Part shown: positions 31,840 to 42,720 of the stretch, in pieces | Numbering within the stretch: position 1 is the stretch's first letter | How the letters are laid out: each line of letters opens with the position of its first letter | Assembly: GCA_015847255.1 (NCBI GenBank) | Contig: JADLZK010001334.1 | Span: 147,486 to 211,485 of the forward strand | DNA: 64,000 nt | Direction of reading: 5' to 3' | Source of the DNA: Hyparrhenia diplandra | Lineage: Eukaryota; Streptophyta; Magnoliopsida; Poales; Poaceae | Position numbers and translations under genes: made by a program | The notes under the pieces: generated by a model | What the model saw: the letters and a program-made list of their open reading frames with translations, nothing else | Told to the model about the DNA's origin: nothing | Database searches by the model: none

Positions 31840-32415
31840 ATGAAGAACACCGAAACCCGTATGGTGATCTACAACCCGGCTAAGGCAGCTAACCATCCAC
31901 TTCCATGGCTATAGTCCCCTATGAGCCAAAACCTTTAGCTATTGTTCCTCCACCACCTTCAAATTCAAAGCCTACACGTGGGCAATTGTATGCCATTAGC
32001 TTCTTTGGGTCAATCGTGACATTGCCATGAAGAAGAAGGTTCCAATCCCTGACGGCACTAAGTTTTGCTCATGGACGTAATGAGAAGCTTGCTAACGTCG
32101 GTTTGATAAGTTCGGGAATATTAGAAAGAGCACTTACAGCGATGCCCGCCTTGTCCTTGACGGAGTTCGTGCTAATCCAAACCAAGTTCGCTTTGTTAGC
32201 CTAGAGAACATGAACCGATGCCCAAGCCGGGAAGAATGACTATGGCGGAGCTTCGTTTAGAACACTTCCACATGAAGAACTTTATGAATACTGAGCATGA
32301 GACCTTGAGCTACACCGCTAGACGTGTAGATGAGTTAGAAAAGAAAAATGCAGCGTTAGTGACGAAGGTGGGAGTTCTTGAGCGTATCCTGAACAGGCTC
32401 ACTAAGGATATGTAA
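31840..32415 (+). pseudogene. Second, downstream ORF of element B
   Basis: Starts MKNTETRMVIYNPAKAA at 31840. Later pieces in shifting frames are MAIVPYEPKPLAIVPPPP, ARLVLDGVRANPNQVRFVSL and, at 32260-32415, HMKNFMNTEHETLSYTARRV followed by DELEKKNAALVTKVGVLERI, a heptad-like stretch suggesting a short coiled coil, then a stop at 32413-32415. I do not recognise the family; the position, after pol and behind its own TATA box, is that of the extra 3' ORFs of some grass gypsy elements. Confidence 0.5.
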
Positions 32416-33496
32416 TACGCTCGAGATTATAAGAGCACTTATCGAGTCAATTATCAAGATAGTTATCGAGTCAATTTTGCTTTGAGTTAGAGTTTCGAGT
32501 CAGTCGTTGAGTCAAGTTTGTTTGAGTCTATACTAAGTTTGGTTGAATAAATAAAGAGTGCTCTTACTTTTTAATAAATTGTTGATCCATTATCTCAGTT
32601 ATTATTTTCTATATTTTTGTATACATGTTTTCTTGTCTCCACTATGTTTTTGGATAAAGGATAATAAAAGATAGTGTGGGGAGACATATGAACATCAAGA
32701 ACAATCTAAACCAAACTAAAAAAAGCGAAGCAAAACAATAAATACTGAACAATGATCCAACACAACGAAGCTCGGGCCAAGGAGTAGCAGAGAGCTCGGC
32801 GGCGCCAGAGTGATCCACGCCGCCGCCCGGGCCGCCACCTCGCCTCGCCCCTCGATTTCTTCAACCCTCGGTTTGATCTCCGAACTTTGCTTTAGTTCAT
32901 ATTTTGGTTTTCGTTCGTCGAGTTTGAACCTATTGCCGATATGCTAAATAATAAAAGAGAATAAAATAAATTGATATGCTTTGTTCTAGAGATAAATTCA
33001 TATAATACTTTTTCATGGTTAGATTAATTCTTTGTTAAAAAAATAATAAAGATCCCAAGTTACTAAAAGTTGTTGTGAAATTTGAGATAGAAGTTTGATG
33101 AGAACTTAATTCTTGATATCTTTTCTCTTTGGAGAATTTATTTCAAAAAAATATAAAAATAATAGCTTTGTTTCATCTCTGTGGAAAATGTTATATCCTA
33201 CTACGACCATGCTATGAATATTAAAACCAGAAAAGTAAGCTATTTGCTTTGTGTTGAGCTTTTGTCAAATTTTGTGACTCAAGTTGAGAGACTTGTCTAA
33301 AGATCAAGATCACGCATTACACTTGTTTTTTTTATTTTTATGCTCCAGCTTGTTGATCTCTAAATTCAATAAATAATTTTTGTACAGCAAGGCATGGGCT
33401 ATGCAAAAATAATATAAAAAAAAGAAAAGAAAGAAAAAGGGTAAAAAAAACAAAAAGTGTAAAAAAAGAGAAAAAAAAAAAGAGAGAAAAAAAAAG
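32416..33496 (+). other. 3' non-coding part of element B
   Basis: AT-rich sequence without a gene between the second ORF and the structured repeats. It includes a small GC-rich patch (32780-32860) and purine-rich AAAAAGAAA runs at 33410-33496. Confidence 0.6.
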
Positions 33497-33660
33497 GGAG
33501 ATGAAAAATGGACAAAAGTCCTACGGCGAGAAGAGCCTACCTCCTTAAAAAAATAAATAAAGATGAAAAATAGACAAGTGTCCGAGGGTCAAGAGAACCC
33601 ACATCTTTAAAAGAGAGGAAATAAAAGACAAAAGTCTAGGGCCAGCAGAGCCCACCTCTC
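33497..33660 (+). ncRNA. Three copies of the three-way-junction RNA module (element B)
   Basis: Copy 1 (about 33497-33544, worn): hairpins GGAC-AAAA-GTCC and GGC-GAGAAGA-GCC, outer stem GGAG/CTCC. Copy 2 (33560-33607): outer stem AAGATG/CATCTT, hairpin GAC-AAGT-GTC, hairpin GGGT-CAAGAGA-ACCC. Copy 3 (33613-33660): outer stem GAGAGG/CCTCTC, hairpin AGAC-AAAA-GTCT, hairpin GGGC-CAGCAGA-GCCC. Stem changes between copies keep pairing: G-C to A-T, T-A to G-C and C-G to T-A. Separated by A-rich linkers. Confidence 0.6.
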
Positions 33661-33914
33661 TAAAAAAAAGATAGCCCATGATCTTGTTTGCAAAAAATAT
33701 TTTTTCAAAAGAGAGAAGTAAAAGAGAGCATAGTAGAATTAGCACACACATGCATATCTTGATCTAAGAGGATGTCTTTCCTTGGATCCATCTTTGACTT
33801 TGCAAATACATGCAAGGTAAATATGCTATATTTTTGACAAACCTGAAACTCCACATACTGACTTATTTAGAAGTGTATATTTTATTTACATATCTTTGTG
33901 TGAGGATCCAAAAA

Positions 33915-33916
<2 letters not shown>

Positions 33917-33951
<35 letters not shown>

Positions 33952-33978
33952 TTAGATATATATATATATATATATATA
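33917..33978. repeat. (AT)n microsatellites
   Basis: Two (AT)n tracts at about 33917-33949 and 33957-33978 followed by an (AAAG)n run, near the 3' end of element B. Confidence 0.95.
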
Positions 33979-34228
33979 AGAAAGAAAGAAAGTAAGCTAT
34001 GTTTCTTTTTCAAAAATCATTGCAAAAACTCAATTTGGATTGATTGAAGGAATAAAGTACTCGATATCAACTCATCTTGTTTCTCAATTACTTAAAGTTC
34101 TTGGTAAAATAAGAATAATAAAATATAAGTGTGACCATGAAATTGTTTTATGCTTGCTATACTTGTCTTTGCGACTTTGTTATAACCATCCTTTTATCGA
34201 GGCAGTAAAAGCCTAAGTGTGGGGAGCT

Positions 34229-35513
34229 TGTTGACACCTCTTAAGCTATATTTTTATGTGTCAATTAAACATATAATAAGGTTATAAAAAGAATAAAATA
34301 TATAGAATAGGTATTATATTGACAAAGTTCCACGAGTTTTGGTGATTTATATCTTTTCGGGGACTTAACAGGTAAATCTTGGGAAAACTTAGAGAAAACC
34401 CCCCAAACAATAAGAAGATTTACCAATCGATGAATTTCGATCCGAAAAGTGAACTAAAACATTCTAGAAGACACCAGAAGACACCAGGAGAGACCCGACA
34501 CCTGGGCCCACAGGGGGCTGGCGGCGCCGCCTTCATTAGGCCGGCCGCGGGTGGGGGCCAGGATGTCGCCTCATCTTCCTAGGTCGGTTTCAAACCGACT
34601 TTGAGGTTGTATCTACGCCGTTGTTGAAGTCGGTTTGATCCAAGGGCCAAAGATTCATCGGCCGGGACTATATAAGGATGATCCTACCTCCTCGGCCTCG
34701 TGCATGAAAATCATTATTCATCATACTCAGCTCGATCATAGCTAGAGCCATACCTCTCTAATTAGAAGAGCTTAGATCAAGTTGAGAGAGATTAGTAGAA
34801 AGTTGAGAGATAGATCAAAGAACTTGATTAGAGTTCTAGATCTGTTTGAGAGATAAGAAGTAGAGTTGAGGAGAAGTAAGGAGAAATACCGGATGCTTCG
34901 GTGACTCTCTACGCTTTGTACCTCACGGGATCAAAGGCTTCATTGCACTTGATCTTGAGACTTCTTTGGTGGATCAACCTTATATTTGAGTAAGTTCACT
35001 TATTTATATTTCTTTTGGGTTTATGACTCATTAGAGTACTTTGATTCTTGTCGCTCTTGAATTGAAGTTGTTACCCCTAGTGTAAACGTGGTGTTTAGAC
35101 TAGATAACTCATAAATACACCCTACCGCCGGAGCGTGGTAGATCGTGGTAGTGACTAGTACCATTGATTCCTTTGGATTCCACTTCCGTAGGATAGGACA
35201 CGTAGGACATAGTTCTTTGGGGAATAGTAAGTTTCACCCTTACTTTCCTTTGAGTACGCCCCCCATTAAGGAATATCTCTAAGCCTTACAAGGATATAAA
35301 CTAGACAACCATAGAATTCTTCTCACCTTTTATCCGAACTCCCGTTCCTTCCTATTATCTCGGGGATTAGTTTTGTCTCATTATTCTCACACCATTCTAA
35401 CTGTGGATTCGATATTTAAAACCCTCTCCCGGGTGAAGTGCTCATCGTTTTCGTTTCACTTGAAGACTATACAAATTTATAAATAGTTCTCAGTAGGATA
35501 ACTTTTACCAACA
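34229..35513 (+). repeat. 3' LTR of element B
   Basis: A 1,285-bp LTR, nearly identical to 25611-26883, with the TATA box at about 34670. It follows the polypurine tract AAGTGTGGGGAGCT and ends ACCAACA before the target duplication GATGC. Confidence 0.92.
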
Positions 35514-36483
35514 GATGCCGACATTTTTGATGATTACTATAGACACGGACACCACGCCCACGTATATAGAAAACTACCTAAATCCCCGGGACTCCGACCC
35601 TACTGGACGACAAGCAAGGATAAAGGTAAACCCAAAGGTGCACCAAACCATCATAATCTACATAAACCGACCACTCTCTAGCTTAGTCGACACATGGCGG
35701 TTAATTCTATAATTAGCCAAGTCCTATCTATTAATATGTCAACTAGATCATAGTTCACACATTAATAAGATAACATGAGGGTAACTATACTCTAGTTCGA
35801 ACGCATTGCAATATGAATGTAAAGACTTGAATATTGAAAGGAACTCCATAATAATATTAATATTACCAAAAGATCCTTCCAAGGAGACAAGCCCTCCTTG
35901 AAGCTCAACCTTGCTCAAAACTACAACTAGGACTAAAGAAAGTGAGTGAAGTGCTCAAGGGTGTGTGTGTTGTGTTTTGGAAGGGGTGTGGCCTCTTATT
36001 TATAGGAGAATGAAAGTGGTTTTTGGCGGGAGTTTTGGCGCCAAATCCCCGAAAAAGCACCGCCATGCACCGCCTCAGCTCCTCCGAGTCGGACACGGAG
36101 ACAAGGCGCGGCGGGGATCGGGCACGGAACTGCGGCCGCCGCACCGCTTGGGCGGTCGCCTGTGTTTGGCCCGCCCGCGTCCATCCTTCAGCGTGTGGGC
36201 CGGGCGGCCCGCTTTAGGTCGCCTTTAGGAGGTGTTTGGTCCGTTTTGCTTCGGTTTACGCCTGCCACGTTCCCCTTGGTCAAAGCGTATTTTTCGAGTT
36301 TGCACTTTACTCTTTATTTGGCGTACTCTCACTTTTTCCGTTTGTTTGTTTCTACAAAACAATTATTCTCGAATACAAGTGGAACTAGGTGAGTAGTAAC
36401 CGCTTATTAGACATAAGTGTGTTCCATCTCTCTTAATTAGAGCTAAGTTGGCGGTATAAGATGTATGATAGTGACCGCCAACA
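35514..36483 (-). repeat. 5' LTR of element A, outer part
   Basis: Continuation of the split 5' LTR of element A, matching 18366-19335. It contains the minus-strand TATA box at about 35996-36010 and ends GACCGCCAACA. The right flank ATCGA is the target duplication. Confidence 0.9.
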
Positions 36484-37290
36484 ATCGAGCCCCTCCCTCC
36501 TCGAGCTCTCCTTCTCGTTTCTCATTCTCTTCCTCCTCCTCCTCCTCCCTCTAGATCTAAAGGATGTGGCGATGGTTAGGATTCTGGCCCGAGCTCTCGT
36601 GTTAGATCATCTCATCCGTGTTTGGAATGGTTTTGTTTTGAATGTTAGTACAACAGATGATTTCGAATGTCACTAGTAGAGAAATGACTTTTGGTACACA
36701 CGTTTAGTCTCGGTTGTGTTAAAGTTCGAGACTAAAGGAAGCATTATTGTGCACAGGCACCAAAGACGACCGTTTAGTCCGGTTCAGATATGAACCGGGA
36801 CTAAAAGTCATCTTTAGCCCCACTCGGTGTTATCAACCCGGACTAAAGATTGTCCAACCTTCTGTCCCAGTTGGTAATACAACCCAGGACCAAAGGGTGA
36901 CCTTTTGGTCCCGGTTGGTGTTACCAATCCGGACTAAAGGTCTTTCACCCGGGATTAAAGGTCCCCTACAAGTCAATTTAAAAGAAGTGCGCCTAGGACT
37001 TTGTCACATAATCTACATGTGATGCAAAGTGTCCTTGGGTTCAAATCTCACACACTGCAAGAGAGGTCTTCAAGATCTCTTTTTTTTCGTTCGGAAGATA
37101 GGACCCCTGGATGCCGAAGGCGTCCTTGGGGTGATCTCATAGTTCCTATGGGGTGAAGGCAATGGGGTCGGTCCATGGATTTTCCTTCCTTTTGCCATAT
37201 TTCGCTCAAAGGGTTGAAGGGAGATAGTGCATCAAGCTATTCACGGGGAGCCAATTTGATCCTCTTCCCGGGGATCCTGTGATGAGGGAC

Positions 37291-38971
37291 CGTTGACGGT
37301 AACCAACGACATATATTTTTCCCGCCAACTTACTACCATAAAGGGAGTAAAATTAAACCTTTTTATACTCATATACTTTTATCACTAATAAATTCCACTT
37401 GTAGTGTCTTGTATTTTATTTTGCAGATTTATAATAAAAGCAAGTGGAAAATTGACCAAAGTACGCCTTCCGAGAAAGCGCATTATTGCAAAACCCAAGC
37501 CCAAGAGCAAATCGACCCAAAACATCAAAACGGGCCGAGCACAGCCCGCCCACAACTTTTCGTATTTAAAGACGACACCCCACCGAGACCCGGGCAAAGC
37601 CGAGCCAGGGGGTGCGCTACAAGACCACCCGGTGCGGCCGCACCCTCCCCGAGGCGGTTTCGCCCCAAAGCCGGGAGGCTGTTCGTGCACTTTCCAAACG
37701 GGTTTCGCCCCGCGTTGGTCGGTTTATGCATACAAGGAAGGTTTACTGTGTCCGTTTTGATGTAAATTAGCACTTAGGCCCCTCCTCCAAGTGTATAAGT
37801 AGGCCCCCTCTCTCCCTCTCTCAACACACACCACTTGGAGTCCAAAGAAACCAAGAATCTCTCTCTCTCTACCACCTCTACCTCTCTCTCTTCTACTTCT
37901 TCTTTCTTCTTCTTCTTTCTTCTTTATTCTTAGTTAACACTTGGAGTGGAAGAGCTACAAGGAGGGCTTGTCTCCTAGAAGAAAGTGCTTTGGTAATACA
38001 TCCACTCTATGGAGCATTCTTCTATTTGCAAGTCTTATATTTATGTTCTTGGCCTAACTTATGAACTAGAGTATAGTTTTGTTCATGTTCTTGTGTTGGT
38101 ATATGAACTAGCATATAGTTTACATATCATAATCTTGACATGTTCATTACAGTTCATCATCGATCATCATATGCCTAACTTGATTAGAGGTGGGATATCG
38201 GTTCGTTGTTCCTTCGGGTTTGCTTTTGTTCTAGTCCGTCCATTCGACGAGTGGGGATCCTGGGGGGACAAGAGTAGTGCTCTAATATGCGGGCATGGTG
38301 CCCGGGTATTACGACACCGCGGATATGAGGGCATGCCACGGTTGAGGGGGTAGGCGGTTTGGTCGTGACAAGCCTTGACCGTCCCTTGAAATCCCCCACG
38401 TTCGTATGTTCTGTAGGAGTTCGTAAATGCTTCCTATCGGGCCGTATGGTATCCAGGGAGTCTCCCCGCTATCCTAGACCTAACCATGATTAAATCAGTT
38501 TGCATATGATCCTAACTATTCATTTGTATGGCCATGACTAGATACATTAGAACTACTCCATTAGGTTATTCATTTATTCATTTATTCTTTATCTATTTTC
38601 TTTATCCTTTTGTTTGGTGGATTCTTAAGTGTGTGTCACACTATCCATGAACCGTTATTGCTTACCCCTCGTTATGAACATTTTGGTCTAAGCAAACACA
38701 TGTTCCTCTATTCGGATGCCATGCTAATCACATGCCTTCCTTTGGGAAAATATAAATAACGATACCCCCGAATACTTCCGTGAAATGCTACAATGATAGA
38801 TCCGCGGCGCTTGCGGATGAATATCTAAGATGGCAAGATCTATCCCGCTGGATGATTCCATTTTGGATCACCGACATGGTGGTTTACTTGGGAATGTCAC
38901 GCGCATTCGACGCTCTTATTGGGGATGGGTTTTATACCATTTTCCTTTGATTGCGTTAAGAAATGCCAACA
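37291..38971 (+). repeat. 5' LTR of element C
   Basis: A 1,681-bp LTR beginning CGTTGACGGTAACC (first T changed to C) and ending AAATGCCAACA. A TATA-like GTGTATAAGTAGG lies at about 37789-37801 before a (CT)n-rich leader. The open frames at 37385-37773 are chance frames in U3. Confidence 0.9.
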
Positions 38972-39003
38972 AGCATTTTCGGCGCCGCTTGCCGGGAAGG
39001 CAT
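38972..39003 (+). other. Primer-binding site of element C
   Basis: AGCATTTTCGGCGCCG then CTTGCCGGGAAGGC directly after the LTR end. The GGCGCCG core is intact, and the spacer AGCATTTT is the same as in A and B. Confidence 0.6.
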
Positions 39004-39129
39004 TGTGAAAAAAAAATATAATAAATAGCCGGCTATGAATATGAACTGTGTGCGTGGATACCATTTGCTCATATAGGTTAATCTTTTATGTTTTCTCCTC
39101 GTTGTGGATGAAAACAGGATAGTGTATGT

Positions 39130-40260
39130 CGTTTCCTCTTGCCGGAAAACTTCATCTCCCATCCGGAGGCACTCCTAAGGAAGAACCGGTCTCGTGCCGC
39201 TTCTTCTTCAGCCGGAACCCGGCGACAATCGAGACCGACATCCCCGCACCAACCGCAACTCAAGCCATGGCCCGGGGTCGCCGCTTACGATTTAACTCCC
39301 ATTTTGCCACCAACGTGCCATCGGGCCGACGGTGAACGTGGCGACAAAAACTTCGAAGCCAGACGGGCCGATCACCATGGTGCGTGCCAGCCCATTCTGT
39401 GGGATGCCGAGCGAGGACACAAATGCTCATCTCCAACACTTCACGAGCTATGCGATACTATCGCCATCAAAGATGTCGCAGCCAGACGCCATCAAAGCTC
39501 GCCTCGTTTCCCTTCTCCCTCGGGGGAAGGCGTAAAACAGCTGGTTCTACAAGGACAAGGAAGTCGCCAAGACGCGGCCGTGTGCTCCGCGGCGTTCCTC
39601 GCCAAGTTCTTCCCCATGGGCAAAACCAATGCCCCGAGGGGAAGAATCGCCAATTTCCAGCAGACATCAATGGAACCTATCCCGAGGCGTGGGGAGAGGC
39701 CGCAGGAATACATTCTCGGCATGCCCGCACCACGGATGGAAAAACCGGCCGGGTGCTCCGTAACTTCTACAATGGTCTCACGGCCATATCGAAGGGGCAC
39801 TCGACGCCGCTGGGTGGTGGCGCATTTCTATCGCCACCATCGATCGTGCAACAGCCCCGATTGATAAAATGGTGGCAAATCGTAGCCGGGGCGAAGACAG
39901 AGCCCCCCGCCAAAACACAAAAAGGCATGCATACCGTGAAGGAGGCGGATATGCTTGCCGCAAAATGGACCTCGCTACTAAAGAGGCCGGAGGAGCGCGC
40001 AAAGACGATGCTACTACCCAAGCCAGCCGCCGCCTGTTTTTACGCACGCCACATGACTGTGAGACGTGTGGTGAGGTTGGCCACTTTCGTGGGATAACCG
40101 CCCCGAGACCCGTGAAGAAGCCGCCTTCATCAACAACAAAGAACGGGTACCGCCAACCGCAGCTAGGAAAGCCGGGAACAACCCGCAAAGCCGCCATTCC
40201 AAGGCAACCGAGGATACAACTCCAACTATAACCCCGGGCAGCCATCATTGAAGGACCGGT
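39130..40260 (+). pseudogene. gag of element C
   Basis: The same gag family as element A, in GC-rich form and spread over all three frames: LPENFISHPEALLRKNRSRA (39140-39200), RASPFCGMPSEDTNAHLQHF (39380-39440), CSAAFLAKFFPMGKTNAPRG with RIANFQQTSMEPIPR (39575-39690), VLRNFYNGLTAISKG (about 39750-39800), MHTVKEADMLAAKW (39930-39970) and the zinc-knuckle remnant CETCGEVGHFRG (40060-40100). Missing or added bases occur every 50-150 positions, mostly in GC-rich words. Confidence 0.75.
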
Positions 40261-40859
40261 AATCGGGCCAGCGGAAAATTAACGAAAACCTCACCAAAAA
40301 GATGAGCGGACCGATAACATCCCGGAAGGAGTCACAGCAAGCCGGACGGATTTAACTCGCTATGACAAATCGGTTGACCTTCAACAAGAAGATTGAAGCA
40401 CAAATAGCCTAGCTAGCCGCCGTCTCCAAGTAACGGTGGGAGAAAAAGCCTCAAGGCAACCAAGCCCCCGGAGAGCATAAATGCAAAGTAACTACCGGGG
40501 GGAGATCTACTCGTGACCCACCAAATCCCAATGCTACGGTGAGGAAATGTAAAAGAGAAGTCAGCTCAAGAGGTAACCCCACGTGTAGCGTAAGAAACCG
40601 TAAGTGGAGGAGGTACCATTAGAATATACGATATCGACGCACCTACCCCTTCGCCACAAGAACAAGGAAGCGCAGACACCGGATGAACAGTTTACTCGGT
40701 TCATAGAGATGATCCAAAAGTACATGTAAGTGTACCACTCCTAGATATGCTCCATGTGCCATCATATGCCAAGTACATAAAAGACATCATCCGAACAAGC
40801 GGCCACCGCCAACAAATGAAGTTGTGAAGTTGGATCAAGAATGCAAAGTGCCGCTATCC

Positions 40860-41421
40860 TAAATCGTCTGCAAGAAAAGAAGAAAGATCCGGGGTGCCCT
40901 ACAATTCCTTGCTCAATTGGAACACAAACATTTAACCACGCCTTTATGTGATATGGGGCCGGTGTTAGTGTCATGCCAAAATCCGTGTTTGACAAGCTCA
41001 AACATACTAATCTTGAGCCAACGTCTATGACACTACAAATGGCGATTCATCCATAAGGTACCCGCCAGGGATTGCGTAAGACATACCCGTGAAAATCCGA
41101 GGGTATTTTGTCCCAGCTTGATTTTGTGGTGTTGGACATGGAGTTCACCAAAGATACACCACTTATCCTTGGCGACCATTCTTGAGCACTGCCGGGGCAC
41201 AGATTGATGTTGGGGCTGGAGAAATCCGCTTCAATATCAATGGCAATGAAGAGAAATTTGAGTTCAGGCCCCGAGTCTCAGAAGAGTGCAAGATGATCCG
41301 GATAAAATATGGGGAACAAGGCATTAAAGAAATAGAAATCCAGCCCCCAAAGACCGCAAAGACCTCCAAGACAGTCGAAAAAAATAAAAAGGTGGGAACA
41401 AAAGAAAAAGACAGCTCCTAA
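40860..41421 (+). pseudogene. Aspartic protease of element C
   Basis: Frames read GCPTIPCSIGTQTF (about 40890-40930), MGAGVSVMPKSVFDKL (about 40955-41000, the retropepsin active-site loop D-M-G-A), SQLDFVVLDMEFTKDTPLIL (about 41110-41170) and STAGAQIDVGAGEIRFNING (41185-41245), then a Lys-rich tail to 41421. Same family as the protease of element A. Broken by several frame changes. Confidence 0.72.
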
Positions 41422-42235
41422 ACCAAAGAAGAAGGAGAAGGTCCCCATCTTTACAAAAGGACAAAAGACCCCGGAAGAAAGCTCCACACCAAAAGAATCA
41501 AAACCAAAGAAACAATCAAAATACACCCCTCCACAAAAGGTGTGGAAGCTAAAAGAAGTGCAGCCCTCCCAGATCTCCGGGAGTAGGTGCACCATCAAAC
41601 AACAAAATTGGAGAAAGTCCCAGTCCAATGAGACTCCAAAGAGTGGACCCTCCGTCAAAGGTAAAATGACAGTTATCTCAAAATGACAAAAAAAAAAAAA
41701 AAAAAGAGATACCCACAAGGCTTCGTGATAGCTTGGGGAGGACCCCTGGTATCATTGCATTGCATATTTAATTCCATCAAATTTTATTTTATTTTAGCAT
41801 GTTTACATTTCAGCAATATTGCATTGAAAAAAAAAAATCCAAAAATAGAATAAGTAGCTCTTCTTTGTGCCTTAATGCTTTATATATATGAGCTATAAAA
41901 ATGTTTAGTCTTAGTCCCTTGTTGAAATGATGAATAGTTGCTCTGTCTTTTATGCTTTGTCCATTGCCTAGTTTATAATTGAAGTTCTCTAAAGTTTGGG
42001 TTTAGTGGCTAATTCTAAAACTCATCCGAAAAAAAAAAAAAAAAAAAAACCCGATTCATGTGGGTTGCATATGCTCTATCTAGTCTAAGTTGTTGCCAAA
42101 TATGATATGGTACAAATGGATTTGCTATGACTTCGTCCAAAAGAGAAACTTGACATCCAGGAATCTATGCTTTAAAAAAAAAAAAAAAGAAGAAGAAGAA
42201 AAATGTTTTTGGGCTATGCAAAAAAAAAAAAAAAT
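41422..42235 (+). other. 3' non-coding part of element C
   Basis: No RT or integrase motif on either strand. It contains a purine-rich stretch (to 41700), a second polypurine-like GCTTGGGGAGGACCCC at about 41733-41748, and several long A runs. Confidence 0.6.
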
Positions 42236-42358
42236 GAGATGAAAATGGACAAGTGTCCGAGGGCGCAGTAGAGCCCACATCTCTAAAAAAAAAAGAAAGA
42301 AAAAGAAAAGAGAGGAAATAAAAGACAAAAGTCTAGGGCGAAAGCGAGCCCACCTCTC
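42236..42358 (+). ncRNA. Two copies of the three-way-junction RNA module (element C)
   Basis: Copy 1 (42236-42283): outer stem GAGATG/CATCTC, hairpin GGAC-AAGT-GTCC, hairpin GGGC-GCAGTAGA-GCCC. Copy 2 (42310-42358): outer stem GAGAGG/CCTCTC, hairpin AGAC-AAAA-GTCT, hairpin GGGC-GAAAGCGA-GCCC. Separated by an A-rich linker. Same order of the GAGATG and GAGAGG types as in element A. Confidence 0.58.
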
Positions 42359-42720
42359 CAAAAAAAAATATATATATATATAGCAATAAAGTCCATGCTT
42401 TCTCGAAAAGAAATAAATATTATCTAAATAAAATCCCGGATAAACAGTTGATCAAAAGGATGAATGATAAGCACCTCTGTTATAACCGTTCTATCCGGCA
42501 ACCGCTCAAGGCTTTGAGAAAAGCCGGAAAGCCCCGCTAATGATGAAAGGTAATAAAAGGGTGGGAAAAAGATATGCCATTTTATTCAAACTCTAGTAGA
42601 CACTCTTATTATAACCCCGCACTTGTAAAACGTAATCGGCATAGTAGCAACTCCTGATCAACAACCAAGTACTTATCTTTTTTGCTCGAGGACGCCAAGA
42701 AAGGGTAAGCTTGGGGAATT

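Larger units (their letters stand above)
25611..35513 (+). mobile_element. Gypsy element B (Athila-like, gag-pol, broken)
   Basis: A 9.9-kb Ty3/gypsy element on the plus strand, inserted into the 5' LTR of element A. LTRs 25611-26883 and 34229-35513 begin TGTTGACACC and end ACCAACA, and are almost identical, so the insertion is fairly recent. Target duplication GATGC (35514-35518), with GATGT plus one extra T on the left. The uninterrupted sequence is seen at 18360-18370 in the other LTR of A. Order: LTR, primer-binding site, gag, protease, RT, RNase H, integrase, internal TATA box, a second ORF, structured 3' repeats, polypurine tract (AAGTGTGGGGAGCT), LTR. Every gene is frame-broken. Confidence 0.92.
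17728..36483 (-). mobile_element. Gypsy element A (non-autonomous, nested host of B)
   Basis: A Ty3/gypsy element on the minus strand with LTRs of about 1.6 kb at 17728-19335 and at 24960-25610 plus 35514-36483, the latter split by element B. Target duplication GTCGA (17723-17727) / ATCGA (36484-36488), 4 of 5 matching. Reading order on the minus strand: 5' LTR, primer-binding site, gag, aspartic protease, ATHILA-type downstream ORF, structured 3' repeats, polypurine tract (minus strand AGCTTGGGGAGTT, beside 19335), 3' LTR. No RT, RNase H or integrase can be found between protease and the downstream ORF, so it would need enzymes in trans. Excluding B it is about 8.9 kb. Confidence 0.85.

Noticed and set aside
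36995..37065. Possible tRNA gene (GGGTTCAAATCTC resembles a B box)
   Set aside because: No A box or cloverleaf can be folded; it lies in the interior of the CACTA element.
40249..40860. Hidden RT in element C between gag and protease
   Set aside because: Frames read only gag tail and protease-linker sequence; no YRKLN, F.DD or RNase H motif on either strand.
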